DNA of 42,325 nucleotides from a virus: IMG/VR virus record IMGVR_UViG_3300045241_000231, positions 1 through 42,325 of that record. One strand, given 5' to 3'. The position numbers and the translations under genes were made by a program. The notes below the pieces were generated by a model. The model had not been told where the DNA came from. It made no database searches and saw only the letters and a program-made list of their open reading frames with translations. Below, in pieces: positions 31,763 to 39,445 of the stretch (positions are counted from its first letter, which is position 1; each line of letters starts with the position of its first letter).

Positions 31763-32538
31763 TTTCCACCGCCCAGCAGCAGAGGCAGCAACGTGAGGAG
31801 CAGCGTCTTCGAATCGAGCTTGCCGCCAGAGGTCAGCGTCGCGAGGATCGGCTGGAAGATGGCGACCTCCTCAGGCGGCAAGGTCGGCAGGAGGAGCTTG
31901 AGCAGGGAGATAGCCGCGCTTCGGCTGCTCGACTCAACCGGCCCCGGAAACGGCCCCACCTGCGGATCGACCACGGGCGGAAGCTGAGGGACCGGGGGCA
32001 CGCCAGCCGGCGCGCCAGGCCACTCGACCGCGTCGTCCTCCCACGAGAACGTGTAGCCGGTCGGCGGGCCGAGGTCCGCGCCGATGACAGGCTTCATTCC
32101 CAGGAAGAACTCGAGGTGCTGGCCGTTCGGCGCGACATCCGTGTCGCTAGTGGCCGCCTGCGCGCCGGCCGCGACCACCGCCTGATGGCCCGTGAAGGGG
32201 ACGGTCAAGGTCACGGGGAAGGTCCCCTGTGGCATGCCGCCCATGTGCTTCACCGGGTTCTTCGCCCGGTTGCCCCCGTAGCCACTGAATTCAGCAGTTA
32301 GAGTGCCGTTGCGGACCTTGAGCTCGCAGATTTCGCTCTCGCGCGGGAGCCGGCCCTCGGCCGGGAGGTTGGGATGCATGGCGCTGTTCAGCGTGCGCAG
32401 GTGACAGATGCGGACGTTGCCGGTCGGCGCGGCCGGCGGGGTCACGGTGAAGTTGACGATGAGCGCGGTGGCGCCGGGAGGGGGGATGAGCTCCAGCCTG
32501 ACGATGGGCTGGGCGGCGGAAATCGTTACGGAAGGCAT
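31759..32538 (-). CDS. Two-domain protein (259 aa), beta-rich with Leu-rich tail
   Basis: The ATG at 32538 overlaps the TGA of the next gene upstream (TGATG). The first ~155 residues are beta-rich (IVRLELIPPPGATALIVNFT), then a proline-rich linker, then a Leu-rich helical end that includes ISLLKLLLPTLPPEEVAIF and TLLLTLLPLLLGGGK. The Leu-rich ends of this gene and the next (31106) suggest the two proteins bind each other or a membrane; inferred. No family recognised. Confidence 0.6.
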   Translation of the reverse strand: MPSVTISAAQPIVRLELIPPPGATALIVNFTVTPPAAPTGNVRICHLRTLNSAMHPNLPAEGRLPRESEICELKVRNGTLTAEFSGYGGNRAKNPVKHMGGMPQGTFPVTLTVPFTGHQAVVAAGAQAATSDTDVAPNGQHLEFFLGMKPVIGADLGPPTGYTFSWEDDAVEWPGAPAGVPPVPQLPPVVDPQVGPFPGPVESSSRSAAISLLKLLLPTLPPEEVAIFQPILATLTSGGKLDSKTLLLTLLPLLLGGGK

Positions 32539-32762
32539 CAGTGGGCTCTCTTTCTCGCGGCCGGCTTCGGCTGCGGAGTCGGAAGGGACGGGAAGTCCAA
32601 AACAGCGAGGGTTTCCTTTACGCCTCCGGGCGTGTTGCCGTCCACTGCTTCGGAGAGCGTTTCGATCAGGGCGCCGAGGGTGGAAAGATCGTTGTGGTCG
32701 TCGACCTCCATCCACCCGTCTACGTTCGCCGTGTCGCTTCTGAGGTGAAAGCTAATTCTCAC
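32538..32762 (-). CDS. Small protein (74 aa), unknown
   Basis: Starts MRISFHLRSDTANVDGWMEV; the end is Pro/Lys/Arg-rich. Mixed beta/alpha; no domain recognised. Its TGA overlaps the next ATG by one base. It starts 12 bases after the previous stop, behind GGGAGAG. Confidence 0.6.
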   Translation of the reverse strand: MRISFHLRSDTANVDGWMEVDDHNDLSTLGALIETLSEAVDGNTPGGVKETLAVLDFPSLPTPQPKPAARKRAH

Positions 32763-32773
32763 GTTCTCTCCCT

Positions 32774-33328
32774 TCAGTTGACGCTCGCGGGATCGTCCCC
32801 GAGCGCGGATTGCAGACTCGCGCGGACGGACGCCACGAGCGGCGCCACCTCCGCGATGTTTCCGGTCAGGTCGAGAAGGAACAGCGCATGGATGGCGTCG
32901 GCGAGGTCCTTCTGGCCGGCGCGACGAGCGGCGAGCTGCGCGTTCGTGAGGGCCTCGTAGACTGAGGAAAGCGCGAGCGGGTCATCCCCCTCCGCCGGAC
33001 AGGTCGAGCAGGTGACGCTCGGCCCGAGCGGCAGACCGCACCCGCAGCCCGGACAGCGCCGGCCAGGAGCTGGATCGTGGCGCGCTGGGCGCCCCACTGA
33101 GCCCCGATCTCCCCGCCGGAGGATGTCCCGCAGCCACGTACCCGCTCTGCGCAGCCAGGAGCGGCTCCGGCGGGCCGCGCGAGCCTTTCTGGCGGCCTTC
33201 CTCTCCCGCAACTCGCCAGCGATGCAGACCAGGGCGCGCGGGTCGGTCAGGTCGTGGCAGCCCTCCCAGCGCTTCCCCGGCACGGCGGGATCGCTGAGGA
33301 GCACGCCCCTGGCGCGGGAGCCGATCAC
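32774..33328 (-). CDS. Zn-ribbon protein with basic helix (184 aa)
   Basis: GTG at 33328 overlaps the upstream stop. Residues ~40-75 are Arg-rich (ERKAARKARAARRSRSWLRR). A zinc ribbon follows: CPGCGCG and CSTC near residues 92-110. The C-terminal half is helical and Ala-rich. Probably binds nucleic acid; no family recognised. Confidence 0.65.
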   Translation of the reverse strand: MIGSRARGVLLSDPAVPGKRWEGCHDLTDPRALVCIAGELRERKAARKARAARRSRSWLRRAGTWLRDILRRGDRGSVGRPARHDPAPGRRCPGCGCGLPLGPSVTCSTCPAEGDDPLALSSVYEALTNAQLAARRAGQKDLADAIHALFLLDLTGNIAEVAPLVASVRASLQSALGDDPASVN

Positions 33329-33747
33329 TTCGGCCCCTTCGCCAGTTCGGCAAGAAATTCCCCCAGTTGAGCTTCAAGCGCATGGAGGCGGTTGGCGGTA
33401 ATCGGGACCGAGAGATGGAGTTGGACGTCTCGGCCGAACCTTTCCGCGGTCTCCCGGAGCCCGGGGTAGGCGTCGGCGCGTCGGCAAAGCGCGGTCCCTT
33501 CTGCGACGTCGAGATAACGCCATCGCCCGTCTACCTCGCCGAGCAAGCGGGGAACAGGAGCATTGCCGCTCTCGGGCAAGCGGAACGCCGTTTTGCCCGG
33601 CAGCTTCATCGGCTCCGGGGCAAACTCCAGGCCGGCCTCGCGGGCCACTTCAGCGGCGAGATGAGCGGCGCTCTCGGTGGGAGACCGGTTGACCAGCTTT
33701 TCGAGTAGCTTCACGCGGAACTGCTCCTCCGTCATCTTGCTCTGCAT
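33325..33747 (-). CDS. Unknown protein (140 aa) next to the Sak4-like gene
   Basis: The ATG at 33747 overlaps the stop of the Sak4-like gene (TGATG). Starts MQSKMTEEQFRVKLLEKLVN; mixed alpha/beta; a C-terminal helix (LEAQLGEFLAELAKG). No family recognised. Coupling to the ATPase suggests a recombination accessory role, inferred. Confidence 0.6.
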   Translation of the reverse strand: MQSKMTEEQFRVKLLEKLVNRSPTESAAHLAAEVAREAGLEFAPEPMKLPGKTAFRLPESGNAPVPRLLGEVDGRWRYLDVAEGTALCRRADAYPGLRETAERFGRDVQLHLSVPITANRLHALEAQLGEFLAELAKGPK

Positions 33748-34790
33748 CACGCCTCCTCGTCTCCCGGCTGCCGCCCGTTCTTGAGCGCGGCCAGCCCGTC
33801 GATGTTCTTCCTCAGCGCCGCCAGCCCGATCGCAAGTTGCTCGGGCGGCAGCGCGGCGATTTCCTTCCACACCCGCGAGCCGAAAGCGGACTGCAGTTCG
33901 TCTTTGGCCCGTTCCTGGCCGTTCAGCGGCTTCAGAGCCGCGAGGATCTCCTTCCGTAGCTCGGCGGCGCGGATGGCCGACTCGGGATCGGCCGGCGGCG
34001 GGGCCTGCGCGGGCTTCCCGGTGGGACTGGCGACATCACCGCGCGCCCACTTCGCCAACGCCTCCCCCAGGTTCTCATCCAGAACCGCGCCTGCCTTCAG
34101 CATCTCGCGGAATTGCACTGGCACCTTCACCATGGCCCGCTCGCCGATCTCCTCGGGGACAAGCGCGGGCACACCGTTCGACGCAGGGGGCAGAAAGAGA
34201 TTCATCGTCATCTCATAGGTGAACTCGTCCGAAACAATCGGCTGGTAGCCGAGCGGTACCGGTTCCTTCCCTTTCACGAGCTTGAGCTTTTCCTTCGCCC
34301 GGAAGCAGAAAATAAAGTTGCAGTTGATTTGCAAAAGAGTATTGATGAGGCGCCGCAGCTCGGCTTTCGGCTTCACCCAGGCCAGCATCTTGATCCGCTC
34401 GCGCTTCGCGTAGTCGTTCCCCGCGAGCCGGTCCAGCTCCGCCTCGTGCATCTCCAGCACGCCGCCCTGTCCCTCCCAGACATGCGAGCCCGAGTCCACG
34501 ATGATTTGCCCGGCCCCTTGCTTTGCGCAGTGCTCAATAGCGGCGAGGTAGTCGAGCGGCCCGAACGGCGCGAGGAAGGGAACATGCCGAAACTTGAAGA
34601 GATCGGCGTAATGCAGCGCCCGGTTCGCCTCGGTGTCGATGAAGAACGTCGGCTTGCCGGTGACGCGCTCCATGCCGGTCGCGAGGCGGTCGGCGGTGTA
34701 GGTCTTCCCTGAACCTGATGGACCAAACAATCCCAAAAGCACGGGGACAGCTTTCCGCACGGCCGGAACGTCCTCAAACTTGCGAGGCAT
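33747..34790 (-). CDS. Sak4-like RecA-type ATPase (347 aa)
   Basis: Walker A is GPSGSGKT (23-30); Walker B is IIVDSGSHVW (~96-105), with a conserved FFIDTEANRA strand before it and the catalytic WVKPKAELRRLINTL helix after. This suits the Sak4/AAA_24 (RecA-like) recombinases that phages use for single-strand annealing or strand exchange. The C-terminal ~90 residues are Ala/Lys-rich, beyond the ATPase core. It lies near the RecE-like exonuclease, a common pairing. Start at 34790; the HNH gene ends 16 bases inside it. Confidence 0.8.
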   Translation of the reverse strand: MPRKFEDVPAVRKAVPVLLGLFGPSGSGKTYTADRLATGMERVTGKPTFFIDTEANRALHYADLFKFRHVPFLAPFGPLDYLAAIEHCAKQGAGQIIVDSGSHVWEGQGGVLEMHEAELDRLAGNDYAKRERIKMLAWVKPKAELRRLINTLLQINCNFIFCFRAKEKLKLVKGKEPVPLGYQPIVSDEFTYEMTMNLFLPPASNGVPALVPEEIGERAMVKVPVQFREMLKAGAVLDENLGEALAKWARGDVASPTGKPAQAPPPADPESAIRAAELRKEILAALKPLNGQERAKDELQSAFGSRVWKEIAALPPEQLAIGLAALRKNIDGLAALKNGRQPGDEEA

Positions 34791-35361
34791 AGTACATCTC
34801 CTTCGCCTCGCTGGCGATTGCTGCCGCTTCGGCTACGGTATCGAAGGTACCCAGGTAGTAACGCTTGCCGCGGAGACTAATGTTCGCCATCCACCGCGCG
34901 TGATTCCGCGCCACCCCAAACGGCATCTTGCCTTTCCGCCCGCGCGCGCGGCGGGCCATGTCCTCGCGGTTCTCTGCGTCGGTCCCCGGCCGGAGATGGT
35001 CGATGTTGCAGCAGGCCGGGTTATCGCAGGAATGCAAAAGAAACGGTTTCCCCGGCGGGTAGTCTCGTCCGGCAAGCTCCCAAGCCAAGCGGTGCGCGGG
35101 GACAAGCCGCCGCGTCCCGTCGTCGCGGCTACCGACGCCGAGCTGCCCATATCCGCCCGACTTCGTGAGGTGGCCGGTAAACTCTATGCACCCTGTGGCC
35201 GGGTTGAGCTGAAGCCGCTCCTCAAGCCTTTCCCGGTCGGTCTTCTTCCTGCGCCCGTGACCTCGATAGTAGGACAGCTCGTCGCCCTTCGCATATCCGC
35301 GGTCCGGGCGGTCGGTGGCGGCCCGCGGCGCTTCCCTTCCGCATCCGCAGCGGCACTTCAC
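34774..35361 (-). CDS. HNH homing-type endonuclease with AP2-like tail (195 aa)
   Basis: An N-terminal cysteine knuckle (CRCGCGRE) precedes the HNH domain: H90 in LVPAHRLAWELAG, then PFLLHSCDNPACCNIDHLRP (~106-125) with conserved His/Asn/His and two cysteines. The C-terminus (NHARWMANISLRGKRYYLGT; ~153-172) is AP2-like, a DNA-binding domain often joined to HNH in homing enzymes. It sits between two genes of the recombination module, so it is probably a mobile insertion. It overlaps the Sak4 start by 17 bases. Confidence 0.8.
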   Translation of the reverse strand: MKCRCGCGREAPRAATDRPDRGYAKGDELSYYRGHGRRKKTDRERLEERLQLNPATGCIEFTGHLTKSGGYGQLGVGSRDDGTRRLVPAHRLAWELAGRDYPPGKPFLLHSCDNPACCNIDHLRPGTDAENREDMARRARGRKGKMPFGVARNHARWMANISLRGKRYYLGTFDTVAEAAAIASEAKEMYYASQV

Positions 35362-35618
35362 GGCTCAACCTCCACGCCCGCGGCCTGTAGCTCGTTGAAG
35401 AGCAGCGAGCGGATGTCCTGCGCGTCACGCCCGAGCGGCGCATCGGTGTCCGCGTCGCCGTCCTCCTCGATCGCCGCTTGCAGCCGTGCAAGAGCCGTAA
35501 GATACGGCAGCAGGTCAATCGCCCACCCGGGCTTGTCGTCGCCCTCGGCCGAGCGAACGAAAACCCTTTTCTCGAAGCCGTCGAGCACGATTCGGACATC
35601 GTTTGGATCAATCGCCAT
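35358..35618 (-). CDS. Acidic small protein (86 aa)
   Basis: The ATG at 35618 follows GGGAGGA. MAIDPNDVRIVLDGFEKRVF begins a beta-rich first part, then an acidic helical end (EEDGDADTDAPLG). No family recognised. It lies between the exonuclease and the HNH gene, overlapping the exonuclease 3' end by 11 bases. Confidence 0.6.
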   Translation of the reverse strand: MAIDPNDVRIVLDGFEKRVFVRSAEGDDKPGWAIDLLPYLTALARLQAAIEEDGDADTDAPLGRDAQDIRSLLFNELQAAGVEVEP

Positions 35619-36522
35619 TGCTGTCCTCCTCCCGCATCTCGTCAAGGTCCCGCTGGGCCGCCCACGGGGCCAACTGCGCGAACGCTACTCCCGGCCCCGG
35701 CCACACTCCTGAAGCCATGCACGAGGCCCACCCACGCACCGCCCGCTCCCAGAGGCGCTCGCCGTGGTCGCGGAGTCCCTGCGTGACCACCACGGGGACG
35801 ACCGCATACGGCGGCTCGATCTCGACACGCAGGAAGACGAACGTACTGCGGCCGGCCACCTCAGGGTGGACCGCCTCCAGGCCGCGCAGGTAGCACGCCG
35901 CCTGCATCGCGCCCGAATCTTCTTCCGAGTTGAGCCCTCGGATGAACTTCGCGCCGTTGGCGTACCCTTTCGTCACGCACTTCAGATCAGCCAGCAGCCC
36001 ACAGGTTGGAAAGTACAGATCCCAACGCGCCCGACAACGGACGGTTCCCTCGCACCAAAGTGACAGAAGCTCCCGGCCGGCGTCCCACCACCGCGGCCAC
36101 CCGGCGCCAACCTGCGCGACGGCCGCGCAGATCCGGGGCCGCAGGATCTCCGCCGTTCGGCACGCCACCTCGTAGTCCTCCGCGATCACAGGGCTCTTCC
36201 CGGCCGCCCACGCCTCATCCCGGATCTCGCGAGCCCGCGCCGTTTTGAAGTCCTGGTACTGCGCGGGCAGCACGACCAGCTCTTCCTCGCCCTCCCCGAG
36301 GACCACCGCGTGATGAAGCGAGCCGGCGTCCAGGATCTTCGACGCCTTCGCCTTGACGCTGCCGGGGAGGCGCGGGTGCTCGGCCGCCGCGTGCATCGGC
36401 GAGGCGGTGATCAGGGTGTGTCCGATGGTCCGCGAGAGCGTGGGCACGCCGCCGAAATCGTCGGCAAAATACGTCCGCGCAGGGACCCCTTCGAGGATGG
36501 TGGGCTCACTCGGCCAGTCCAC
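35608..36522 (-). CDS. RecE-like PD-(D/E)XK exonuclease (304 aa)
   Basis: Nuclease motifs are in order: D168 in RARWDLYF, then D179-L-K181 in LLADLKCV (the D-x-K core), and Q207...Y211 (QAACY), the RecB-type QxxxY motif. An early acidic/His region (SLHHAVVLGEGEE) fits the family's first motif. It should chew double-stranded ends to make single strands for the Sak4-type ATPase. The PDDEXK-like exonuclease of phages is usually this long. Overlaps the upstream gene by 17 bases. Confidence 0.75.
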   Translation of the reverse strand: MDWPSEPTILEGVPARTYFADDFGGVPTLSRTIGHTLITASPMHAAAEHPRLPGSVKAKASKILDAGSLHHAVVLGEGEEELVVLPAQYQDFKTARAREIRDEAWAAGKSPVIAEDYEVACRTAEILRPRICAAVAQVGAGWPRWWDAGRELLSLWCEGTVRCRARWDLYFPTCGLLADLKCVTKGYANGAKFIRGLNSEEDSGAMQAACYLRGLEAVHPEVAGRSTFVFLRVEIEPPYAVVPVVVTQGLRDHGERLWERAVRGWASCMASGVWPGPGVAFAQLAPWAAQRDLDEMREEDSNGD

Positions 36523-36820
36523 CGTGCGCCTCCACTACTCCGTCCACAACCGCCGCCGGGACATACCCGTAAACCGTCTCGGTGGGATTCTCGGGGTCCT
36601 CTGCGAATGGCAGCAGCCGCTCGTCTGCCTGCGTGGGAAAGCCCACTTCGACAGCCGTGTAGGACTCCTCCGGGAAGTCAGCGCGAGGCGAGCAGTAGTG
36701 AAAGGCGGATGCCTGCACGCTCATGTCGAAACCGTCTTTGCAAGCGAGAGGAGGAGTCAGAAGCATTCCGCCTCGGCTTTCCCGCTTCTCCTCGAAGTAT
36801 GTGTTGACTGAAAAGCTCAT
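36506..36820 (-). CDS. Unknown protein (104 aa)
   Basis: Starts MSFSVNTYFEEKRESRGGML; no domain recognised; several aromatic residues and a proline-rich middle (FAEDPENPTETVYGYVP). GTGA/ATGA type coupling to the RHH gene. Function unknown. Confidence 0.6.
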   Translation of the reverse strand: MSFSVNTYFEEKRESRGGMLLTPPLACKDGFDMSVQASAFHYCSPRADFPEESYTAVEVGFPTQADERLLPFAEDPENPTETVYGYVPAAVVDGVVEAHGGLAE

Positions 36821-37131
36821 CTCTCTCCCTTCTTACCGTCGAGCACTCGCCGCAAGACTCGCAACTCCGCGAGAGCCTCGCCGACGTGCTCCAATCCGAG
36901 TTCGTTCACTTCCCGCTCAAGTTTCTGGGCTTCCCTCAACACCTGATCCATGACGAGGTTCTGAGGAAGGCCAGTGCGCTCCGAAACCCGCTCAAGCCAG
37001 ACTTTAGCCTGCCTGGAGATGACCACCTTCACCTGCGGGGCTTCCTCCTGCCGGCGCTTCGTCCGAGGACGCGAGCGCGGGTTCGGCGCCATCCTTGCCC
37101 GGCGCGGCTTGTTCGGTTCGAGGTTGCTCAC
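36817..37131 (-). CDS. Ribbon-helix-helix-type regulator (104 aa)
   Basis: After a basic, Arg/Lys-rich N-terminal arm (~1-32) comes a beta strand and two helices: VKVVISRQAKVWLERVSERT then NLVMDQVLREAQKLE (~34-70), the ribbon-helix-helix layout of CopG/Arc-type DNA-binding proteins. It would bind operators as a dimer. GTG start; coupled to both neighbours by 4-nt overlap. A probable regulator of the minus arm. Confidence 0.65.
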   Translation of the reverse strand: MSNLEPNKPRRARMAPNPRSRPRTKRRQEEAPQVKVVISRQAKVWLERVSERTGLPQNLVMDQVLREAQKLEREVNELGLEHVGEALAELRVLRRVLDGKKGER

Positions 37132-37355
37132 CGCCCGTTCCTGTCTTTCCAGGAGGCAAGTCTCTCGGGCGAGCGGTCCACCGGGACCTCTACCTCTTCA
37201 GTAAGGGTGTAAGTCGCCACCTCAAGCCTGTGGACATAGGGATGACCGTCTGCGTAGAAGGGTATTCCTAGCCTCTCGCCCACCTCGCCGCTGTAGAGCG
37301 GCATCCCGTCTTCGCGAAAGGCGCGAAACCGTTGCACGGTTTTTGGAAAGCTCAT
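37128..37355 (-). CDS. Small protein (75 aa), unknown
   Basis: ATG at 37355 overlaps the upstream stop (ATGA). Contains FRAFREDGMPLYSGEVGERL and beta-rich stretches (HRLEVATYTLTEEVEVPV). No family recognised. Confidence 0.6.
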   Translation of the reverse strand: MSFPKTVQRFRAFREDGMPLYSGEVGERLGIPFYADGHPYVHRLEVATYTLTEEVEVPVDRSPERLASWKDRNGR

Positions 37356-37711
37356 CGTCCCTCCCCGCTGCTGCACAGGTGACAGCTCGCCACCGGCACC
37401 TCGTGGCGCGCGTGGTTGGTCCAGTGGGCGTCCTTGAAGTAGAACGTGGGCGCTCGCCGATATTCACGGAGCGCGTCCGGTGTGCCGAAAAGGAGCGGGG
37501 TAATGTTACCGTCTGCGGAGTGCTTCGTTAGGGTGAACAAGAACGGCGGGCCGATCTCCTGCGCCGCGACCCGGCGGCGGATCTCGGCATCCAGCGCTTC
37601 GGCTTCCGTCTCGGCGCCCAGCTTCGGCATGTAGCGGGTGTAGCGGGCCGCGCGCTCCTGGGCAGCGGCGCACTCCTCGTGCAGCTCGGTCAACCGGAAT
37701 TTCTCGTACAT
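37352..37711 (-). CDS. Unknown protein (119 aa)
   Basis: Helical N-terminus (MYEKFRLTELHEECAAAQER), a long coiled stretch, and a C-terminal region with CHLC near the end (VASCHLCSSG), a single cysteine pair. Its start lies three bases after the frameshifted gene's stop. No family recognised. Confidence 0.6.
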   Translation of the reverse strand: MYEKFRLTELHEECAAAQERAARYTRYMPKLGAETEAEALDAEIRRRVAAQEIGPPFLFTLTKHSADGNITPLLFGTPDALREYRRAPTFYFKDAHWTNHARHEVPVASCHLCSSGEGR

Positions 37712-37714
37712 CGC

Positions 37715-38079
37715 TCAACCCACCACTTTCTTGATAAACGGGACCTCGCCGCGCTCTTTCCGCTCCTCGGCGGTCCGCTTCGCGGCGCGGCTGCGCGACT
37801 TGTCGGTGAGCGTCTGGCGCTGGCGGGCGATCAGGTTGGCGACCTTCGCAGGGATCGCGATTCGGATGGTCCCGGTGCGATCGACACGCTCCAGAAATAT
37901 CGTGTCCCCCTGCTCGTTCTGGCGGATGGTCTGGACGATCCACGTCTCGGTATATTGCCGAGCAGCGGCGTAGTCACCCGCACCGTGCTCGGCTTCGTGC
38001 TTACGACATCCGGCAGCCCGTCAAGCGCCCCGAGGAGTCGATCGTAGGCGTCCGGCATCAAGCCGCTGTCCTCGCTCAT
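37715..38079 (-). pseudogene. Unknown phage protein (about 120 aa if intact), frameshifted
   Basis: The ATG at 38079 follows GGAGGTGA. The frame runs MSEDSGLMPDAYDRLLGALD... to TTPLLGN, then shifts; the continuation TETWIVQTIRQNEQGDTIFL, RVDRTGTIRIAIPAKVANLI, RQRQTLTDKSRSRAAKRTAE lies in another frame without its own start. Removing one AT from the TATA at 37951-37954 restores a 120-residue protein ending at 37715. The two halves resemble one family of phage proteins known to me by pattern only (V-Q-T-x-R and R-Q-R near the end), of unknown role. Either read error or real decay. Confidence 0.65.
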
Positions 38080-38100
38080 GGGTTTCACCTCCAGCCCAGG

Positions 38101-38129
38101 AGCCTACTACAGGCCTACGCCGTAGTCAA
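38101..38129 (-). promoter_or_regulatory. Sigma70-like promoter inside the minus arm
   Basis: On the minus strand TTGACT (38129-38124), 17 bases, TAGGCT (38106-38101). The -10 ends 22 bases before the ATG at 38079. Both boxes match the plus-strand promoter at 42124-42152. It overlaps the 3' end of the gene at 38126-38392 and should serve the genes from 38079 onward. Confidence 0.65.
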
Positions 38130-38392
38130 GCCCCTCTTTGAGAGAAAAGTTGCCCTTGGCTCTCGTCCTCGACGTAGTCGATGAAGGGCACCTCGTCAAT
38201 CCGGTAACGGCTCCCCCAATGAGGGTAGAAGTAATCGGGTCCGGTAAATTCCGGGGCGCCGGCCGCGCGGTGAGCTTGTTGGTCCTCTTCCTCGATCGCG
38301 CGAAGGCGCTCCAGTGCGTCTCGCCTCCCGCCGCGAACGGCCTCCTTCGCCCGGCCGGAATTGAGAGAGACGATCAAGTAGACGCAAGGCAT
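38126..38392 (-). CDS. Unknown protein (88 aa)
   Basis: The ATG at 38392 follows GAGGAA. The N-terminus MPCVYLIVSLNSGRAKEAVR is hydrophobic then charged; the C-terminal half holds FTGPDYFYPHWGSRYRIDEV. No family recognised. It overlaps the HNH gene 3' end by 19 bases. Confidence 0.6.
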   Translation of the reverse strand: MPCVYLIVSLNSGRAKEAVRGGRRDALERLRAIEEEDQQAHRAAGAPEFTGPDYFYPHWGSRYRIDEVPFIDYVEDESQGQLFSQRGA

Positions 38393-38742
38393 CGTTTCTT
38401 CCTCATCTCTCGAAGTCGCGTCGTCGCTTCGGCCGGCCCGAGCAAGAGCCCGCCGTAGTGGTGGGCGGATTCGTGGCAGTCCTTGCAGACGACATGGAGC
38501 TTGGAATCGTCCTCGCCGGCGAGCACCGCCTGCGAGTAGCTCTCGTGGTGGACCTGCGCACAGCCGGCGGCGCCACATCCGCAGCATGCGCGCCGGGCGG
38601 CCCGGAGAACGCGAGAACGGATCGCCTTCCAGAGAGGGCTTTCGAGGTAGGCTTGATACCCGTAGAAACCAAGGGCTCGCAACGCCCGGAGGCGCTGCCG
38701 GTACGCGCGCAGCGCCTCTCGGGACATGCGGGGCTTGGGCAT
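38374..38742 (-). CDS. HNH endonuclease (122 aa)
   Basis: YLESPLWKAIRSRVL leads into CCGCGAAGC and QVHHESYSQAVLAGEDDSKL, followed by HVVCKDCHESAHH: an HNH nuclease with two CxxC zinc knuckles, about the usual length of free-standing HNH phage enzymes. It may act as a homing endonuclease or at packaging; its place far from the terminase favours the former. Gap of six bases to the upstream gene. Confidence 0.8.
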   Translation of the reverse strand: MPKPRMSREALRAYRQRLRALRALGFYGYQAYLESPLWKAIRSRVLRAARRACCGCGAAGCAQVHHESYSQAVLAGEDDSKLHVVCKDCHESAHHYGGLLLGPAEATTRLREMRKKRCLAST

Positions 38743-38748
38743 GGCGGC

Positions 38749-38901
38749 TCAGAGGCGGCCGGCAATTCGCGCCGCGATTCGGTGGAGCCGGCCTTGGTCT
38801 TCGTCTGGAAACTCTTCGCAGAGGATCGTCCAGACGGGGTGCAGGCTCTTGTCCCTCGCCGCGAGTTTTTCGGGGTTTGGCGCGGTCGCGGTGTCAGCCA
38901 T
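38749..38901 (-). CDS. Small protein (50 aa), unknown
   Basis: ATG at 38901 follows GGGAGG. Product MADTATAPNPEKLAARDKSL..., a helical peptide with a Trp and ending in RIAARIAGRL. Overlaps the upstream gene end by eight bases. Function unknown. Confidence 0.55.
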   Translation of the reverse strand: MADTATAPNPEKLAARDKSLHPVWTILCEEFPDEDQGRLHRIAARIAGRL

Positions 38902-39202
38902 TGGAGCCTCCCCGCCGATCGTCGCCGGCGTCGGTCGCGCCGTGCTCCGGCGGCTCCGGGAAGATGATCGCTGCGGCAACTAGAGCGGCCTTCGCGGAGG
39001 CGGCGAGATCACCGCCGCTCTCGGCAGAGATCCGCAACAGGTCGGCGGCTAGGCTGGTGCGATACCGGTCCTGCTCGTCAACGATCATGTCTCTGGCGGA
39101 TGCCGGATTGCCTGGATATTGGCCCAAGCCCTGAGCTCCTCCGTACTGGTTGCCGGCCACCCGCGCCATCCGGCGCAGGAGCGCTCTTTCGTTCACTTCC
39201 AT
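38894..39202 (-). CDS. Helical protein (102 aa), unknown
   Basis: ATG after GGAGAG. Starts MEVNERALLRRMARVAGNQY; the middle is helical and Ala-rich; the end is acidic/Gly-rich (GATDAGDDRRGGSNG). No family recognised. It lies 12 bases after the HTH gene stop. Confidence 0.6.
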   Translation of the reverse strand: MEVNERALLRRMARVAGNQYGGAQGLGQYPGNPASARDMIVDEQDRYRTSLAADLLRISAESGGDLAASAKAALVAAAIIFPEPPEHGATDAGDDRRGGSNG

Positions 39203-39213
39203 AGCTCTCTCCT

Positions 39214-39445
39214 CTATAGAATCCCGAGCGCAGTAAGGTACGCCCGGGCTGTGTCCTCATCGAATTCCCGCAGCCTCCCGAGCTCCATCTCGGAAAGCCG
39301 CTGCTTCGGCACACCGATCTCCCGCGCCATCCTCGAAAGGGAGCGCGGACCCCAGGCGGCCTCGCGCTCGGCTCGCAAGAGCTCGCCGTTAATGTACTTC
39401 TGAGAGCACTCCCCGCAAGTCGGGCACCATCACGTACGGGCTCAT
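39214..39445 (-). pseudogene. Zn-knuckle plus Xre-type HTH regulator (about 76 aa if intact), frameshifted
   Basis: ATG at 39445 is ATGA-coupled to the gene before it, but reads MSPYVMVPDL... to a stop after 18 codons. Dropping one base near 39430 gives MSPYV-WCPTCGECSQKYINGELL then REREAAWGPRSLSRMAREIG and PKQRLSEMELGRLREFDEDT, a zinc knuckle followed by a lambda-repressor-type helix-turn-helix (~31-60), ending at 39214. No start exists in the second frame. A probable transcription regulator that is broken here or misread. Confidence 0.6.

Noticed and set aside
37715-38079. Programmed frameshift instead of an error or decay
   Set aside because: No slippery heptamer of the usual kind; the shift falls at a TATA repeat and the two halves fit as one simple protein.
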